A DNA stretch of 64,000 nt from Turbatrix aceti (lineage: Eukaryota > Nematoda > Chromadorea > Rhabditida > Panagrolaimidae): assembly GCA_963969345.1 (NCBI GenBank), contig OZ017766.1:3038001-3102000 (forward strand), given 5' to 3'. The translations under genes and the position numbers were made by a program. This document shows positions 1 to 10,495 of this stretch, one piece after another. Within the stretch, counting starts at the first letter, position 1; each line of letters starts with the position of its first letter. Below the pieces are notes generated by a model that was not told the DNA's origin, made no database searches, and saw only the letters and a list, made by a program, of their open reading frames with translations.

Positions 1-2729
1 TGGTAGTCCTGATACGGCTTTCCTCCGGATTGCTTAAAGAACTGAAAAAAATGCAATTACATCTCAAAATTTCTTATTTTGGTTGCATTGAACCTACCTC
101 AGCCAGCACATCTTTGAATTTCACATCACTAGTCGTAATATAATTCGGATTCTGTTCGCAGCGATCAATGTCCTCATTGATGAACTGCTGAATGAGCCAT
201 GGCAATTGCAAACTCTGGCGGACATCATCCGATCCATTTTGTAGGCCAACAAACTTCGGAATCATCAGGTAACTCTGAAAAGTATCCAAACGTGATTCAA
301 AACATTTTCAGATTAAAAAACAAACCTCATGCCATTCGAGAAACTCAGATTGCATATCTGAAACAGCAATTAAACAATATTTGAACTCGACAATTTCCGT
401 TAATCGGGGTGTTTCAAAAAAACACGTATTCAAACTTGAAAACATCGAAAAACCATACAATAAAATTACAAAAATCATGTTTTTGTATCATGTTCTGAAA
501 CATACCTCGCTCTTGGTCCATGTTGTTTTCGACATTGACATTTGACTGGCCTTCCGGCGTCTGGCAAGTAGGTTTCTTCTAAAAAAGAATCACAATAAAA
601 TTTTGTTCAAATAAAGAAAAAAACCCTACCGGTACCGTTGACCGAAAACCTTCAGCAGGTAAAAACCTCCAAAGCGAAGACGAAGCTCCAATTTGCTGAG
701 ATACAGACGCGGAAGCCGAAATGGATGCTGCGTCGGCAATTCTCTGGTTGTTTCCAGAAGCCGTAGACTTCGAAGGACGAGTTACCAAACCATATCCCGG
801 TTCAAAATAAAGGACCTAAAAAACCCAATCAAAAGCTGAGAAACTAAGGCAAAAAATACTAACCTTATCGGGGGGCGGCAAAGAGAGAAACCGGATGCTG
901 TCCGACTGAGCCTGCATTTGCAATTCTTCTGGGAAGACCTCTTCCCCTTCAGCAAAGTCTGAGCCCTCGTAAACCACGGCTTCAGCACATTCAGTGCCGT
1001 TGACAGTCCGCACATCAGATTCGTCCCAAGCATCTTGATCAGTCGTAGAGGCGTAACCAGGGCTTGGCATTCCACTTTGTTCGAAGACACTGCCATCTTG
1101 ACCCGTGACGACTTGTTCCTGACCAGCACCCGTTTTCTGAATTCCGTCGACAAAAACGTGATCCTAAAAGCCAAGATTTTACAAAAATAAAAATCTTGGC
1201 AGAAAAAAACACCAACCGTCATCTGGTCTTCTTCGGCGGTGTTCAACGAAGGCTCCTCCATCGGTTCTTCGTCAAAATATTCTTCTTCCTCAGCGGTGGG
1301 TAGACTTTCCTCAGTTTCGTGCAGTTGAGCTCCGTCAGAGCCGTTGACAGTCGGAATCGTCGGCTTGTCAGACGTTTTTTGCTGCTTCCTGGCTTTGAGG
1401 ACGGTTTTTTGATCAGACGCCGAGACAGCGCACTCCGCAATGGTTTCGCAAACATTCATAGGGTTGTTGTCCTTTTCTCCAATCACTACGGCCTGATCTC
1501 GACCACCGACAACAGCCTTTTGAGTCTCATTGACACTGACAGTCGGTTCTTTAACGACAGCATGCTCCTGAAAACCATTCATAAACAAAAACAATGACAA
1601 AAAACAGACACCAACCGTTTTTCCAGGTTCACCCTTGGGGGCAGCAGCCGTCTTTTCGGATTCTTCTTCGAAGGCCCGTGGCATCTCAGCTTCTGGGGGT
1701 CCTGTGACTGCAGATGTCATCGATTTCTCACGGCCGCTTTTCTTCTTCTTGGCCACAGGGGTACGAGCCGGTTCCTTGGAGACAGATACCGGGCTGAGCA
1801 GAGAAAGCTAAAAAGTAACCACCTTACAAGCCCAATTCCATATAAATACCTACCCCCTCAAAATCAAGGTCCGAATCGTCAGCAATCACAACCTGATTCC
1901 TCTTTCGAACGGGTCGGGTCCTTTTCGGGGTTTCAGAAGGCGTCGGGTGCTACAAAAAAAATCATGAAACCCATTCTTTTTAATACAAAAAAACTACTCA
2001 CCTCTTCTTTTGATTCTGGCTTTTTTGCTTTCGTTTTCTTGACATTCGATTTCTCGGGCAAAACCGCAGCCTCGGCACCCTGAGAGACGTTGACAGTCGG
2101 GGACCGCAAAGCTTGGTCACCAGGAGTCTCGCCAGGAGACTGTAGCTGTTGACGAGGCGCTGGACGAGGTGTGTCGGTTTCCAGAACATGACTTTTTTCA
2201 GGTTTCCGAATTCGGGTTGACGAACGCATCGGGGTTTGGCGCGGCTTGGTCGGCAGTGGCGACTTAGTCTTCGACCTTGCCGCAGGTGGTTTCTTCGACG
2301 CCGACTTCTGGCTTACAGAATGAGACCTATGCGCCTTTCTCGGAGAAACTGGCGTCGTTCTCGCGATCAGTTCGTACGTTCCGTCGTTTTTCACGTGAAT
2401 ACCCAGTTGCCGGGGTGATCGACTGCTATTTTCGGCCTAAAACACAGATTTCGAAAAATTCTGGGTAAAGAAAAATCAAAACATACAAAAATCTTGAGAA
2501 AGTTGTCCAAAGTGTACTCCAATGGTTGGTGGTCTCCGGTTGGGTGTCGCAAGTCCTGTTCCGTAATCGTCAAATCGAACGTTCGTGCGTAACCATAGAA
2601 ATGGATCAAAAACATTCGATTCGGTTCTTCGTCACTGATTTCGGACACATGGGCAAGGTAGTAATTCTTATCTTTCCAATACAGATAGAAATACTTCCGT
2701 TCGAGAATGACATCAAACAAGGATGCCAT
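1..2729 (-). CDS. Tudor/chromo-barrel-like protein A, 3' end beyond window (11 exons visible)
   Basis: Start ATG at 2729. Exons: 2729-2487, 2436-2002, 1949-1854, 1807-1616, 1567-1217, 1163-864, 815-630, 578-506, 357-326 (a 32-bp microexon), 274-98, 41-1; about 708 residues are visible with no phase break. Residues ~12-80 form a small beta-rich module with aromatic residues (YWKDKNYYLAHV, then a FYGYARTF stretch) that resembles tudor or chromo-barrel folds. It is clearly paralogous to the first exon of the divergent gene at 3197, including the position of intron 1. The rest is low-complexity, Lys/Ser/Pro- then Glu/Ser-rich and probably disordered, with a more ordered C-terminal part. Basic runs (KKKKSGR, RKRNQ) suggest a nuclear protein. 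The domain assignment is by pattern only; the function is unknown. The gene continues past base 1. Confidence 0.7.
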
Positions 2730-3196
2730 TGTTACCCTGAAAGTAAACGCAAATCGTAAATGTACATTAAAATTCACGAAAAAAGAAAACCAAAAACACG
2801 AAAAATCACAATTTTATATCCCAAAACGCGAAAAAAAAGGAGAGAAAAGAAACACAACCGACCTAAAAAGCAAAAATGAAATGGCGGTATAGGCAAAAAT
2901 CGCTGCGAGACGGCACTGGCCACAAGGCCCACGTTTGCGCGCGCGCGCATTGTTTTGATTGCAACATTTTTACAGTTTTTGTACGATATTGTTCAATTTT
3001 GTTCAATTCTTTTTTTTCCCGTTCCTACATTTTTGTAAAAAATTCGGTTGCTCCGGTTTTTTTTCATTCTTTTCGATCGCACCGCTTCCGCTCGGGATAG
3101 GCGTACGACCCTTTTTACGATACATTTTGGCACATTTATTGTTGTTTTTACGGTTTTGTTACATTTTTGTTACATTTTTTAGGCCTAACTTTTTGA
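2730..3196. promoter_or_regulatory. Shared upstream region of two divergent paralogues
   Basis: This 467-bp spacer separates two head-to-head start codons. It contains a GCGCGCGCGC run near 2938-2948, and its right half is strongly T-rich on the plus strand, ending in a T-run with an AG about 15 bases before the ATG at 3197, a plausible trans-splice or 5'UTR acceptor. A bidirectional promoter is inferred from layout only; no TATA box was seen. Confidence 0.45.
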
Positions 3197-3866
3197 ATGG
3201 CGTCGGAGGGCCAATGGCTTGAAGAAGCCATCCAGTGCTTGAACTACTTCTACTATCTGTGGGATGATGACAATTATTATCTGGCCAAAGTCATCAGTTC
3301 TGAAGGCGAATCGCCTAACCGCACGTTCAGGTTGCATTTTTACAACTACCGTAAATCCGACGACATGGATGTGAAGGAATCCTACCTCATGCGGCCAAAT
3401 ACGGCCTTGGAGTATAACGACGTCAATTTTACCACAATTACGGTATGTTCATTTGTTTTTTATGCATTTTGTGAGCGCATACATCTGTTTAGGCCCAGAA
3501 CAAGGAACGCACTGCGTTTCAACTCGGTTATCGCCGTGACCCGAATGGCGAGTTGCTTCAAGTTGTTCGCAAATCCGACGAAACGGCGTTGGTGTCGAGT
3601 CAGGCGACGGAGGATGCGCCGCGCAGAAAGCGCGGAAGGCCCAAGGGTTCAAAGCGGACTGTGCTGGTCGAAGCCGAAGCTCCAGTCGTTGACAAGCCTG
3701 TTGAGGTTGCCAAGCCTGACAAACCGAAGAGACCGACCATGATTTTGGTGAGTGTTTGAATGAACTGTTTTTACCTGGTCTAATTGGCCTTTTTTAGCCT
3801 AAATTGAGCGCCAAACGTCAGTCCGAAATTCTCCACGCACATCTCCGTCCTGCTCAGAGGCCCTAA
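3197..3866 (+). CDS. Tudor/chromo-barrel-like protein B with an AT-hook
   Basis: Three exons, 3197-3442, 3493-3747 and 3798-3866, encode 189 residues. Exon 1 carries the module shared with the divergent neighbour (YLWDDDNYYLAKV, then HFYNYRKSDD). The first intron sits at the same place after the same structural element, and exon 2 continues with an alignable QLGYRRDPNGE stretch. Around residue 130 there is a canonical AT-hook core, RKRGRPKGSKR, which binds the minor groove of AT-rich DNA. The C-terminus is basic. The combination suggests a small chromatin-associated protein: the N-terminal module may read a histone mark or bind a partner, and the AT-hook tethers it to DNA. That role is inferred from domain type. 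The gene is far shorter than its paralogue, which has a long acidic/serine-rich extension. Confidence 0.72.
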
Positions 3867-5292
3867 ACCTTCTACGCCTGCTATTTTTGTTCTTGTTAGA
3901 TTTGTTGTTTTTATGTAAACTCATTTTTGGTTCGTGTCTGGGTTTTGAGTTCACAGGCTTTTTTTGCTACGTAAAAACGTCCGATTACTTTTACCAAAAG
4001 AAGACTAACCAGGGAGGAATTTTTTTCCATTAATTCTTGTTTCAATACTTTTTTACATTAAAAAACAACAACCGATCGATTGTTAATGTTAACACATGTT
4101 TCAGTCATTACCTATGTCGAATTAGCCTGTGGCACTCATCGAATAATCGAGCTATCTTGAAACGTAGCTGCCACCGCTACATTATAAATAACAATAGATC
4201 GGACACCGGGCAAGTGCTTTAATCCCTTCATCAAGGCCCTGGTGGACGAGATAGGTATGCTACGTCTGGTTGAATTGGATAGACGAGATAGGTATGCCTC
4301 GGGGTTTCTTTCTTTTGAAAAAAACATTTTTTTACTACAGATATTTTTTCATTAAAGATTTATTATTTCAAATGTCGCATTTTTTCAAAAGGTGCCGATA
4401 GTTCACATTTGTTTTCTGAGCTTTTTTTATAAAAAAAATATCATATGTTGGCAAGATCGGTATCTAACGGCAAAAAGATAAATAGGAAATCCCAGGGTGT
4501 AAAAACTCGTCTCTGTCCCGCTCGCTCGGCTGCCGATATCCACTTGGCATCACCTATGACAAACACGTGCACGTACGTGTCTTTCATCAATTAGTTCTTT
4601 TTAGCGGCGTACGTTGCTTTGTTTTGATTTCTATTCGATTTCGCCTCCTGTTCCATTAAACAAATGAGTGTTCTGTTGACGAGGAATTGTTCGTGGGGCC
4701 GCCGAAAGGCCGGCATCGAGCTAATGGCAATCTGCTTAATGAGATATTGGACCGAGGTCCAGTGTTTTTTTAATAAAAAAACGACTTTTTTAACTCGATC
4801 CCGCCAGATCCCAATGTGGGGCCGGGGCCATAAATTGTCGCTGGGGGGTGCCATTATCGGAACGCAGTCTCAAAAATTGCCGGGCGACAGTTGCCTGCAA
4901 AAGTCGGGCGCTACACGATGTCCAGCACACGCACACGTACCTGCCACGCATTGTTGCAAGGGCTGCCAGGCAGGACCGGACATATGATCGCTACAGACCC
5001 GGCACATGCGGGATTGGCGCCTGTCAGCGACGCCTCGGGCCGAGGTGACGAGTTATCCCGTCATTGTTCGGCGTGTTGTACGAGGCGACGAAGAATTACT
5101 TTTTTTTATGTCACCCCTGATCATTCATCGCTTACGAAAACTCGTCGGCAATTTATAGTTTCAATTTAAAAGCCGTAAAGTTTTTTTAATTTCCCGTTTT
5201 TTTTCAAAAGCACTTTTTGGCGCGTTGCAACTTTTCACTTTTATAATTTTCTGCTTTGTGGCTGAAAACAATTTTGCTGTTTTTTTTTCAGG
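3867..5292. other. Intergenic spacer, 1.4 kb
   Basis: I see no convincing gene. Short frames on both strands lack codon bias and similarity to anything I recognise. A 16-bp direct repeat (GACGAGATAGGTATGC) occurs at 4245-4260 and 4282-4297. The right half (4500-5100) is more GC-rich than usual for spacers here and may be regulatory. A T-run followed by CAG at 5281-5291 lies directly before the next start codon. Confidence 0.5.
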
Positions 5293-8200
5293 ATGCCGCG
5301 AACGGCAGACCGGTTAGCCGGTCACGTTCTCGGCAACGAGCCCCGGGTTAGGCCGAGTCGATTTGTCATCCGGCCCCGGCAGGGATCGGGTTCGGGCGAG
5401 GATGTTCCTGGCGTTCGTCGCATTTCCCGCAACAAAGACCCAGACCGGTGAGCTTAGTTTTTAACATCACTTTTTGTTTTGTTAAAAGCCATTAATAATG
5501 AAATATCGAGCAATTTGAAAGCTCATTTTAACCCGATTACATGAACAAACGTTTTTTTAAAGCAATTCTGTCTCAAAAGAAAAATGGCAATTACATATTT
5601 TTAAATTCATATAAAATATTGCTTATTGAGTTCTGCGAATCAATTTTCGGCCCCGATACACGTAAATCTGTGTTAATGGGATACACAAAAAACTTTTTTG
5701 CTCAAAAACCCGCAAAAAGACGTTGACTTCAAAGTCCAAGGGGTGACAGGCCACAACTCACCTGTCCTGGCCACTCCCGCCATTTTTTTCAGACCGGGAT
5801 CCTTCGTCGTCGAACAGGACACTGCCAACACTCCGTCGTCGACGCACGTCTCGATCGTCGACCCAGTCAACGGAGAAGAACTCGAAGTCGAGGTCGAGCC
5901 TGGCGGATTTGTGAACATTCTCGAGACAGCGAACATGGACGGCGTGCGGCACCTGTCTACGCCCAACCCCCGATCCCGGGTGATCTGGATCGCCGTGCTG
6001 CTGACCTTCGTCTGCCTCGCCATCTACCAGATCGCGACGCAGGTCATCATGTACATCTCTATGCCGATAGCCACCAACATCGAGGCCGACTACCCCTCCG
6101 AGATCAGCTTCCCCGTCGTCGCCATCTGCAACAACAACCAGTACCGGCTCACCTACCTCACCGGGGGCACCATCCAGAACCGGACGCCCCGCAACCACAC
6201 AGACGGCTACCCGGTCACCATGCATCTGAACGACTCCAACGTTTTCGACCGGGCACTTCGAAATTCGTGGGACATGGATGCCGTCAAATTTCTGCGATAC
6301 GCCGCTCACTGGAAATCCAGGATGATTTTGGGGTGCAAGTCCGTTACTTTGAAGACCAAAAATATTTTTTGATCACAATTCAAAGACAAAAATTTTACAG
6401 GTACCCAAATGGCACGCGGTGTCGAGCAGCGGACTTCAAAGCGGTGTGGACCCTGTCTGGTCTCTGCTGGGCGATCAACACGGACCCTGCAAACCCGGTC
6501 CGGGTCTACGGAGCCGGCCCGGCCCACTCGCTCACGCTCCTGCTCAACGTCGAACGCTACGAGCGCATCGAAGCGTGCACGCCCAAGTTCAGGACGTCCT
6601 CGCTGCCGGGCCTCAAGATCCTCATCTACAACCAGACGGACTTTCCTGTGAGCAGTCTCGAAGGCGTCAACGTGCCCGCCGGCTACAGCATGGACATCCC
6701 CGTTCGCATGCAGCACCGGCAGAAGCTCTCCGGCCTCAACTGCATCGACCAGGCCAGGAGCAAGAAACTGCAGGCCAACGAGTACGGAAAGTCTTGCATT
6801 ATCAAAAAATACCTGGAGGAGGTGGAACGGCAGTGCGCGTGTTCCATGGGCAGACAGTACCAGCTCGAACCCATGGGTGGTAGGTTTTTGTTCAAAAATG
6901 TGTTTTTATATCGCCAAGTTTATTAGCAGACGTGGAATTCTGCAACGTGGAAGACTACTTCACCTGCGTGACATCCGTGCTACGCTGGGGCAACAACGGC
7001 GGCTTTAGCACGTTCAAGTGCCTTGCCAACTGCGATGAGATGGACTATACCGCGTGGCAGGACACCAACGAACTTCCTGACAACATTTTTCCCAAACTCA
7101 TCGAGAGCGCGGACGACGATGACGAAAGCGACATCGACGATGACCTTCTCGACGAAAACGTGAGTTTTTCTTTTTTACCTCTGAAACAGAATTTTGTCCT
7201 TCAGCCCGACGCAGACGACGAACGGCGCGACGAGCACTTCAAGTGCGAGAACAACCAGCTTCTCGAAGACATCATCGTGAGCCGGATCAAGCGGGAGGCG
7301 AACAAGGCCTACGAGAAGAAGGCCCGCTACCAGGAAGACATCCTGCTCAGAACCAAGCGGCTCATCGATCGCGTAAATCTCGCCAGTCAAAAGTAAGCAC
7401 TTGTTGCGGCCTGGAATTACACGGGGAAATAATTAATTGTCACTCACGTGAAGTACGAGTCTGTCTGGTATTTTTTAAGGACAAAACAACTGTTTTGGGC
7501 TCCGACAAATTTTTTTGAAACAAAAAAAGATAAATGACGTATTTGAACTTTCATCGCACTTTTCACAAGTTATAAATTTTTTAATGTGGCGACTTTCAGC
7601 ATCTTAGAAGAGCGCTGGGGCTGGCGAAATGAAAACTTCACGAGCGTCTACGACCGACTGGCGAGCCAGTCGGAGTGCTTTGCGAACATGTCCTCCCTGC
7701 ACTCGGAAGTCTTCTACGCCGCCGGCAGCCGGGTCTTCAAAAGCGAAGAGCTCCGGGCGCAGATGCTGGTGCTGCTGCTCGGCAGGGACCGGCGGGTCGT
7801 CGTGACCGGCGGCGACTTCCGCACTCTCGCCGACGTGAAGCACGCCTTCGGCGCCGACGTCACTGATGCCAAGCTGCTGGAGCTGGACTTTGTCGAGGAG
7901 TTTGTGTCCAAACTCTGCGCCATCTACAATCCCAAGACGTACACGTCGCGCCTCAAGGCCAGTCTCGTCCGCATGGATCGCATCCTCGAGCTCATGAACA
8001 ACTACGACGCCGGCAAGCTGCAGCGCCGGGTCTGGGCGGAGAAGATGCAGTCCAGGAACATGCGACACTTCTTCGACGAGGACTTCTACGACGGCTGGTA
8101 CAACATCATCGGCAAGGATCTCGACCTCCATCTCAAGAAATCCATTGCGGATCTCGACTACATGCTCCCGAGACTCATGGATCTCGTCGCGAACAACACG

Positions 8201-8926
8201 GGCGTCGAGACAGGAGCCGCTCTGCTTTTCGGGAGTCTTGAGAAAAATTACACCGGATTCATCGAAACCTTCCTCAACGACGTCATCGATTGCACGTTTG
8301 ACAACGTTCGGAACGCGACCGTGAACATGACAGATGACTTCAAGCAGGTCATGCACGACTTCCAAGCCGCGTACACCAATCTCTTCAAAAAAGAGCTGCC
8401 TGCATACCTGGAAAATTTTGATTTCGGATCCAAATTTGTCAAGTTGGTTTTTAATGGATTTTAAAAATTGTTTTTCAACAAATTGTTTTAGAGAAAACTT
8501 TGCGCACGTCAAAGTTTTCCTCCACAAAATGAACATCGAGCACTGGAAGCAGAGCCAGACGTACTCCATCTGGTCTCTTTTCTGCGACGTTGGCGGTGCC
8601 TTGGGGCTGTTCCTCGGGGCCAGTCTGCTTACGATCATCGAGCTCATCTACCTCTGTGTCCAGTACGGTATTAACAGAAACGATTGGTACGTTTATTTTT
8701 TGTATCTGAAAATTAAAACCTGCCCGCTGTTATCCAATTAACAACTAACATACTAACTAACTTATACAGGATTTTCGCTCTTTTCGGGATCCGTAGAACG
8801 GAGAGCGCCCCTTCTGCAGTGGGAGACAGTATGAAATCCATCCCTTTCATCGATGAAACCGAATCGACGCCTGCGCGTGCTCGGAGGTCGGCGCGTCTCT
8901 CAGCCAAACGCATCATCCTTTACTAA
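5293..8926 (+). CDS. Degenerin/ENaC-family cation channel subunit
   Basis: Eight exons (5293-5447, 5793-6338, 6401-6879, 6930-7159, 7205-7392, 7600-8442, 8492-8686, 8770-8926) give 930 residues. TM1 is at ~115-135 and is followed by the family's ISFPVVAICN stretch. The large Cys-rich extracellular loop includes KFLRYAAHWKSRMILGC, a glycine/proline-rich region and NCDEMDY. TM2 at ~845-868 has WSLFCDVGGALGLFLGASLLTIIEL, including the Gly-Ala-Ser selectivity filter (855-857). The family forms trimeric, amiloride-sensitive Na+ channels gated by force, acid or peptide. Odd features are a very acidic insert at the exon 4/5 junction in the loop, and intron 2, whose donor (GTCCGT) is weak but restores the conserved frame. 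The T-rich AG ends one base before the ATG, so it may be trans-spliced. A poly(A) signal lies at 8989. The exact subfamily is not assigned. Confidence 0.9.
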
Positions 8927-8988
8927 CCTCGTTTTACTTTTTCTATGTTTGTTCGATCTCAGAGCTACTAACGGCGTCGCAAAGAACT

Positions 8989-8994
8989 AATAAA
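8989..8994 (+). promoter_or_regulatory. Poly(A) signal AATAAA of the DEG/ENaC gene (short form)
   Basis: A perfect AATAAA lies 63 bases after the TAA stop at 8924-8926. It is only about 48 bases before the acceptor of the next reading frame (9043), so cleavage here and splicing to 9043 would compete if the two belong to one gene. Confidence 0.6.
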
Positions 8995-9042
8995 CCATGC
9001 TTACCTCTTGAAAAGCAGTCTAAAAATGTGCCGCGTTTTCAG

Positions 9043-10495
9043 GGCAGTGCAGAGTGCCGGCTACGTTCGAGGAAGCACGATGAACACGCTGCAGTCCGTC
9101 CGAAGGGCTTCCCGGCGCTGGCTGAAGCCTATGAGGAAGCGGAATCGACGATACTCCGATTCCAGCAGCGACGACGAGAAGAAACACGAGCTTCAGCAGT
9201 CCCTGCTGCCGGACAACTTCAAAGTCGAGTCCGGAGACGAGTTATCGTCGCCTGAGGTGTCGCGGCGTCGAATCCCCCCTCCCAGACCGCCTCCGCCGTA
9301 CTCCAGGGGAGTCACGCCTCCTGCTGCTGCAGCAGCGCTCGGGGAGCCTGTTCCCACTCTCCCGCCACCGCCAAAAGAGGACACCCTTCCGCCAAAGGTC
9401 TCGAAAGATTTTCTCGAGCCTGTTTTCGAAGGCAGTGAGCCGGTTTCACCGACACCGTCACCTTTGCCGTTGACACCAAAGACGTGGCACGATGGCTCGG
9501 GTCGTCATGACGGGAAAAAAATAGATGCCGACACTGCTTTTCAATTTGACCCTGAAATAGACCCTAGTTTGGCCCGACAGGGATCGACAATTTCTCAAAA
9601 GTCAAAGGAAAGCGATCTAAAATCCACAAAATCCGTTCAGGACCATTCTGGGTCGCCTGCGCATCCTTCGAACCTTTCAACAGGGTCAAACCGGTCCAAT
9701 GGATCTTCCGGTCGACCGGCCAGTCCAACAAAGCCTTCAAACCTGCCGGACAGCGATCAAAAGTCGGTGAAATCTCTGCAGGAGCTGCAGAGTGCTCCCG
9801 AAGAGGTGCCAGACCCTTCAATCGAATCCAACAGGTCAAATAACCCTTCAGGGCAGCTGACAAGTCGATCACCATCCGTGGAGTCCCAAGAAGAGCATCA
9901 GAAATCGACAAAGTCGCTGCCGGACGTGTTTGAGCCTTCCGAAGAAGTTCCCAACCCTTCAATCGGGTCAAAGCGTTCTCACGAGCCTTCCCCGAGCTTA
10001 CCAAGTCTCCTCAGAACTCCAGAATCCTCAACAAGACATCCGAAGCTGCCACAACAGATTTCCAGTCCTCAAATACCGCCGGAGCAGCGACGGGCCCCGC
10101 CGGTGCCTCCGAGACCCCAGAGCAGACTGCACCACCCGCAGCAGCCAGTCGAGTCCTCTCCGGTGCTCTCCAAGCCCCCAGATGATTCGGAGAAGGCCAC
10201 ACCACCCCTCCAATCGTCGGATACGAGATCTCCGACACCGGATGTCACTTCAAAGTCACTCTCGGGTCCGTCGACGTCTTCCAACACGGATTTGACGGCG
10301 CCGGAGTTTTCTTACCACGAAAATCTCCCAGAACCGGTGGCAGAAGTGCCAACAGAAGACGCGGAGGCGGGTGGTGCTCCGAGGGCGATTCTGGACAGTC
10401 CGCTAGAATCACTCACGGTTTCCCAGCAAAAAGACAAAAGTGATGACTATGAAGAGGACGATGACAAGAAAAGTGTAACCAGACTGCCAGTTTGA
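9043..10495 (+). CDS. Proline/serine-rich PPPY protein: downstream gene or alternative C-terminal exon of the channel
   Basis: A single open frame follows a good acceptor (CCGCGTTTTCAG, ending 9042). As its own gene it would start at ATG 9080 (471 residues). As an alternative last exon joined to the channel exon ending at 8686 it keeps phase exactly (the two-base overhang TG plus G) and would make a 1362-residue channel. The sequence is basic at the start (RRASRRWLKPMRKRNRR). It then carries a PPPRPPPPYSRG element with a PPPY WW-domain ligand (Tyr codon at 9299), followed by several hundred Ser/Pro/Lys-rich residues and an acidic end. No transmembrane segment or folded domain is visible, so it is a likely cytosolic disordered region. 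Vertebrate ENaC tails use PPxY motifs to recruit NEDD4 ligases, which favours the tail hypothesis but does not prove it. A poly(A) signal lies at 10548-10553. Confidence 0.65.

Noticed and set aside
5758..8647. Long minus-strand frames opposite the DEG/ENaC exons
   Set aside because: They are mirrors of strongly C-ending codon use (Val/Asp/Glu-rich antisense) and interrupt where the sense exons end.
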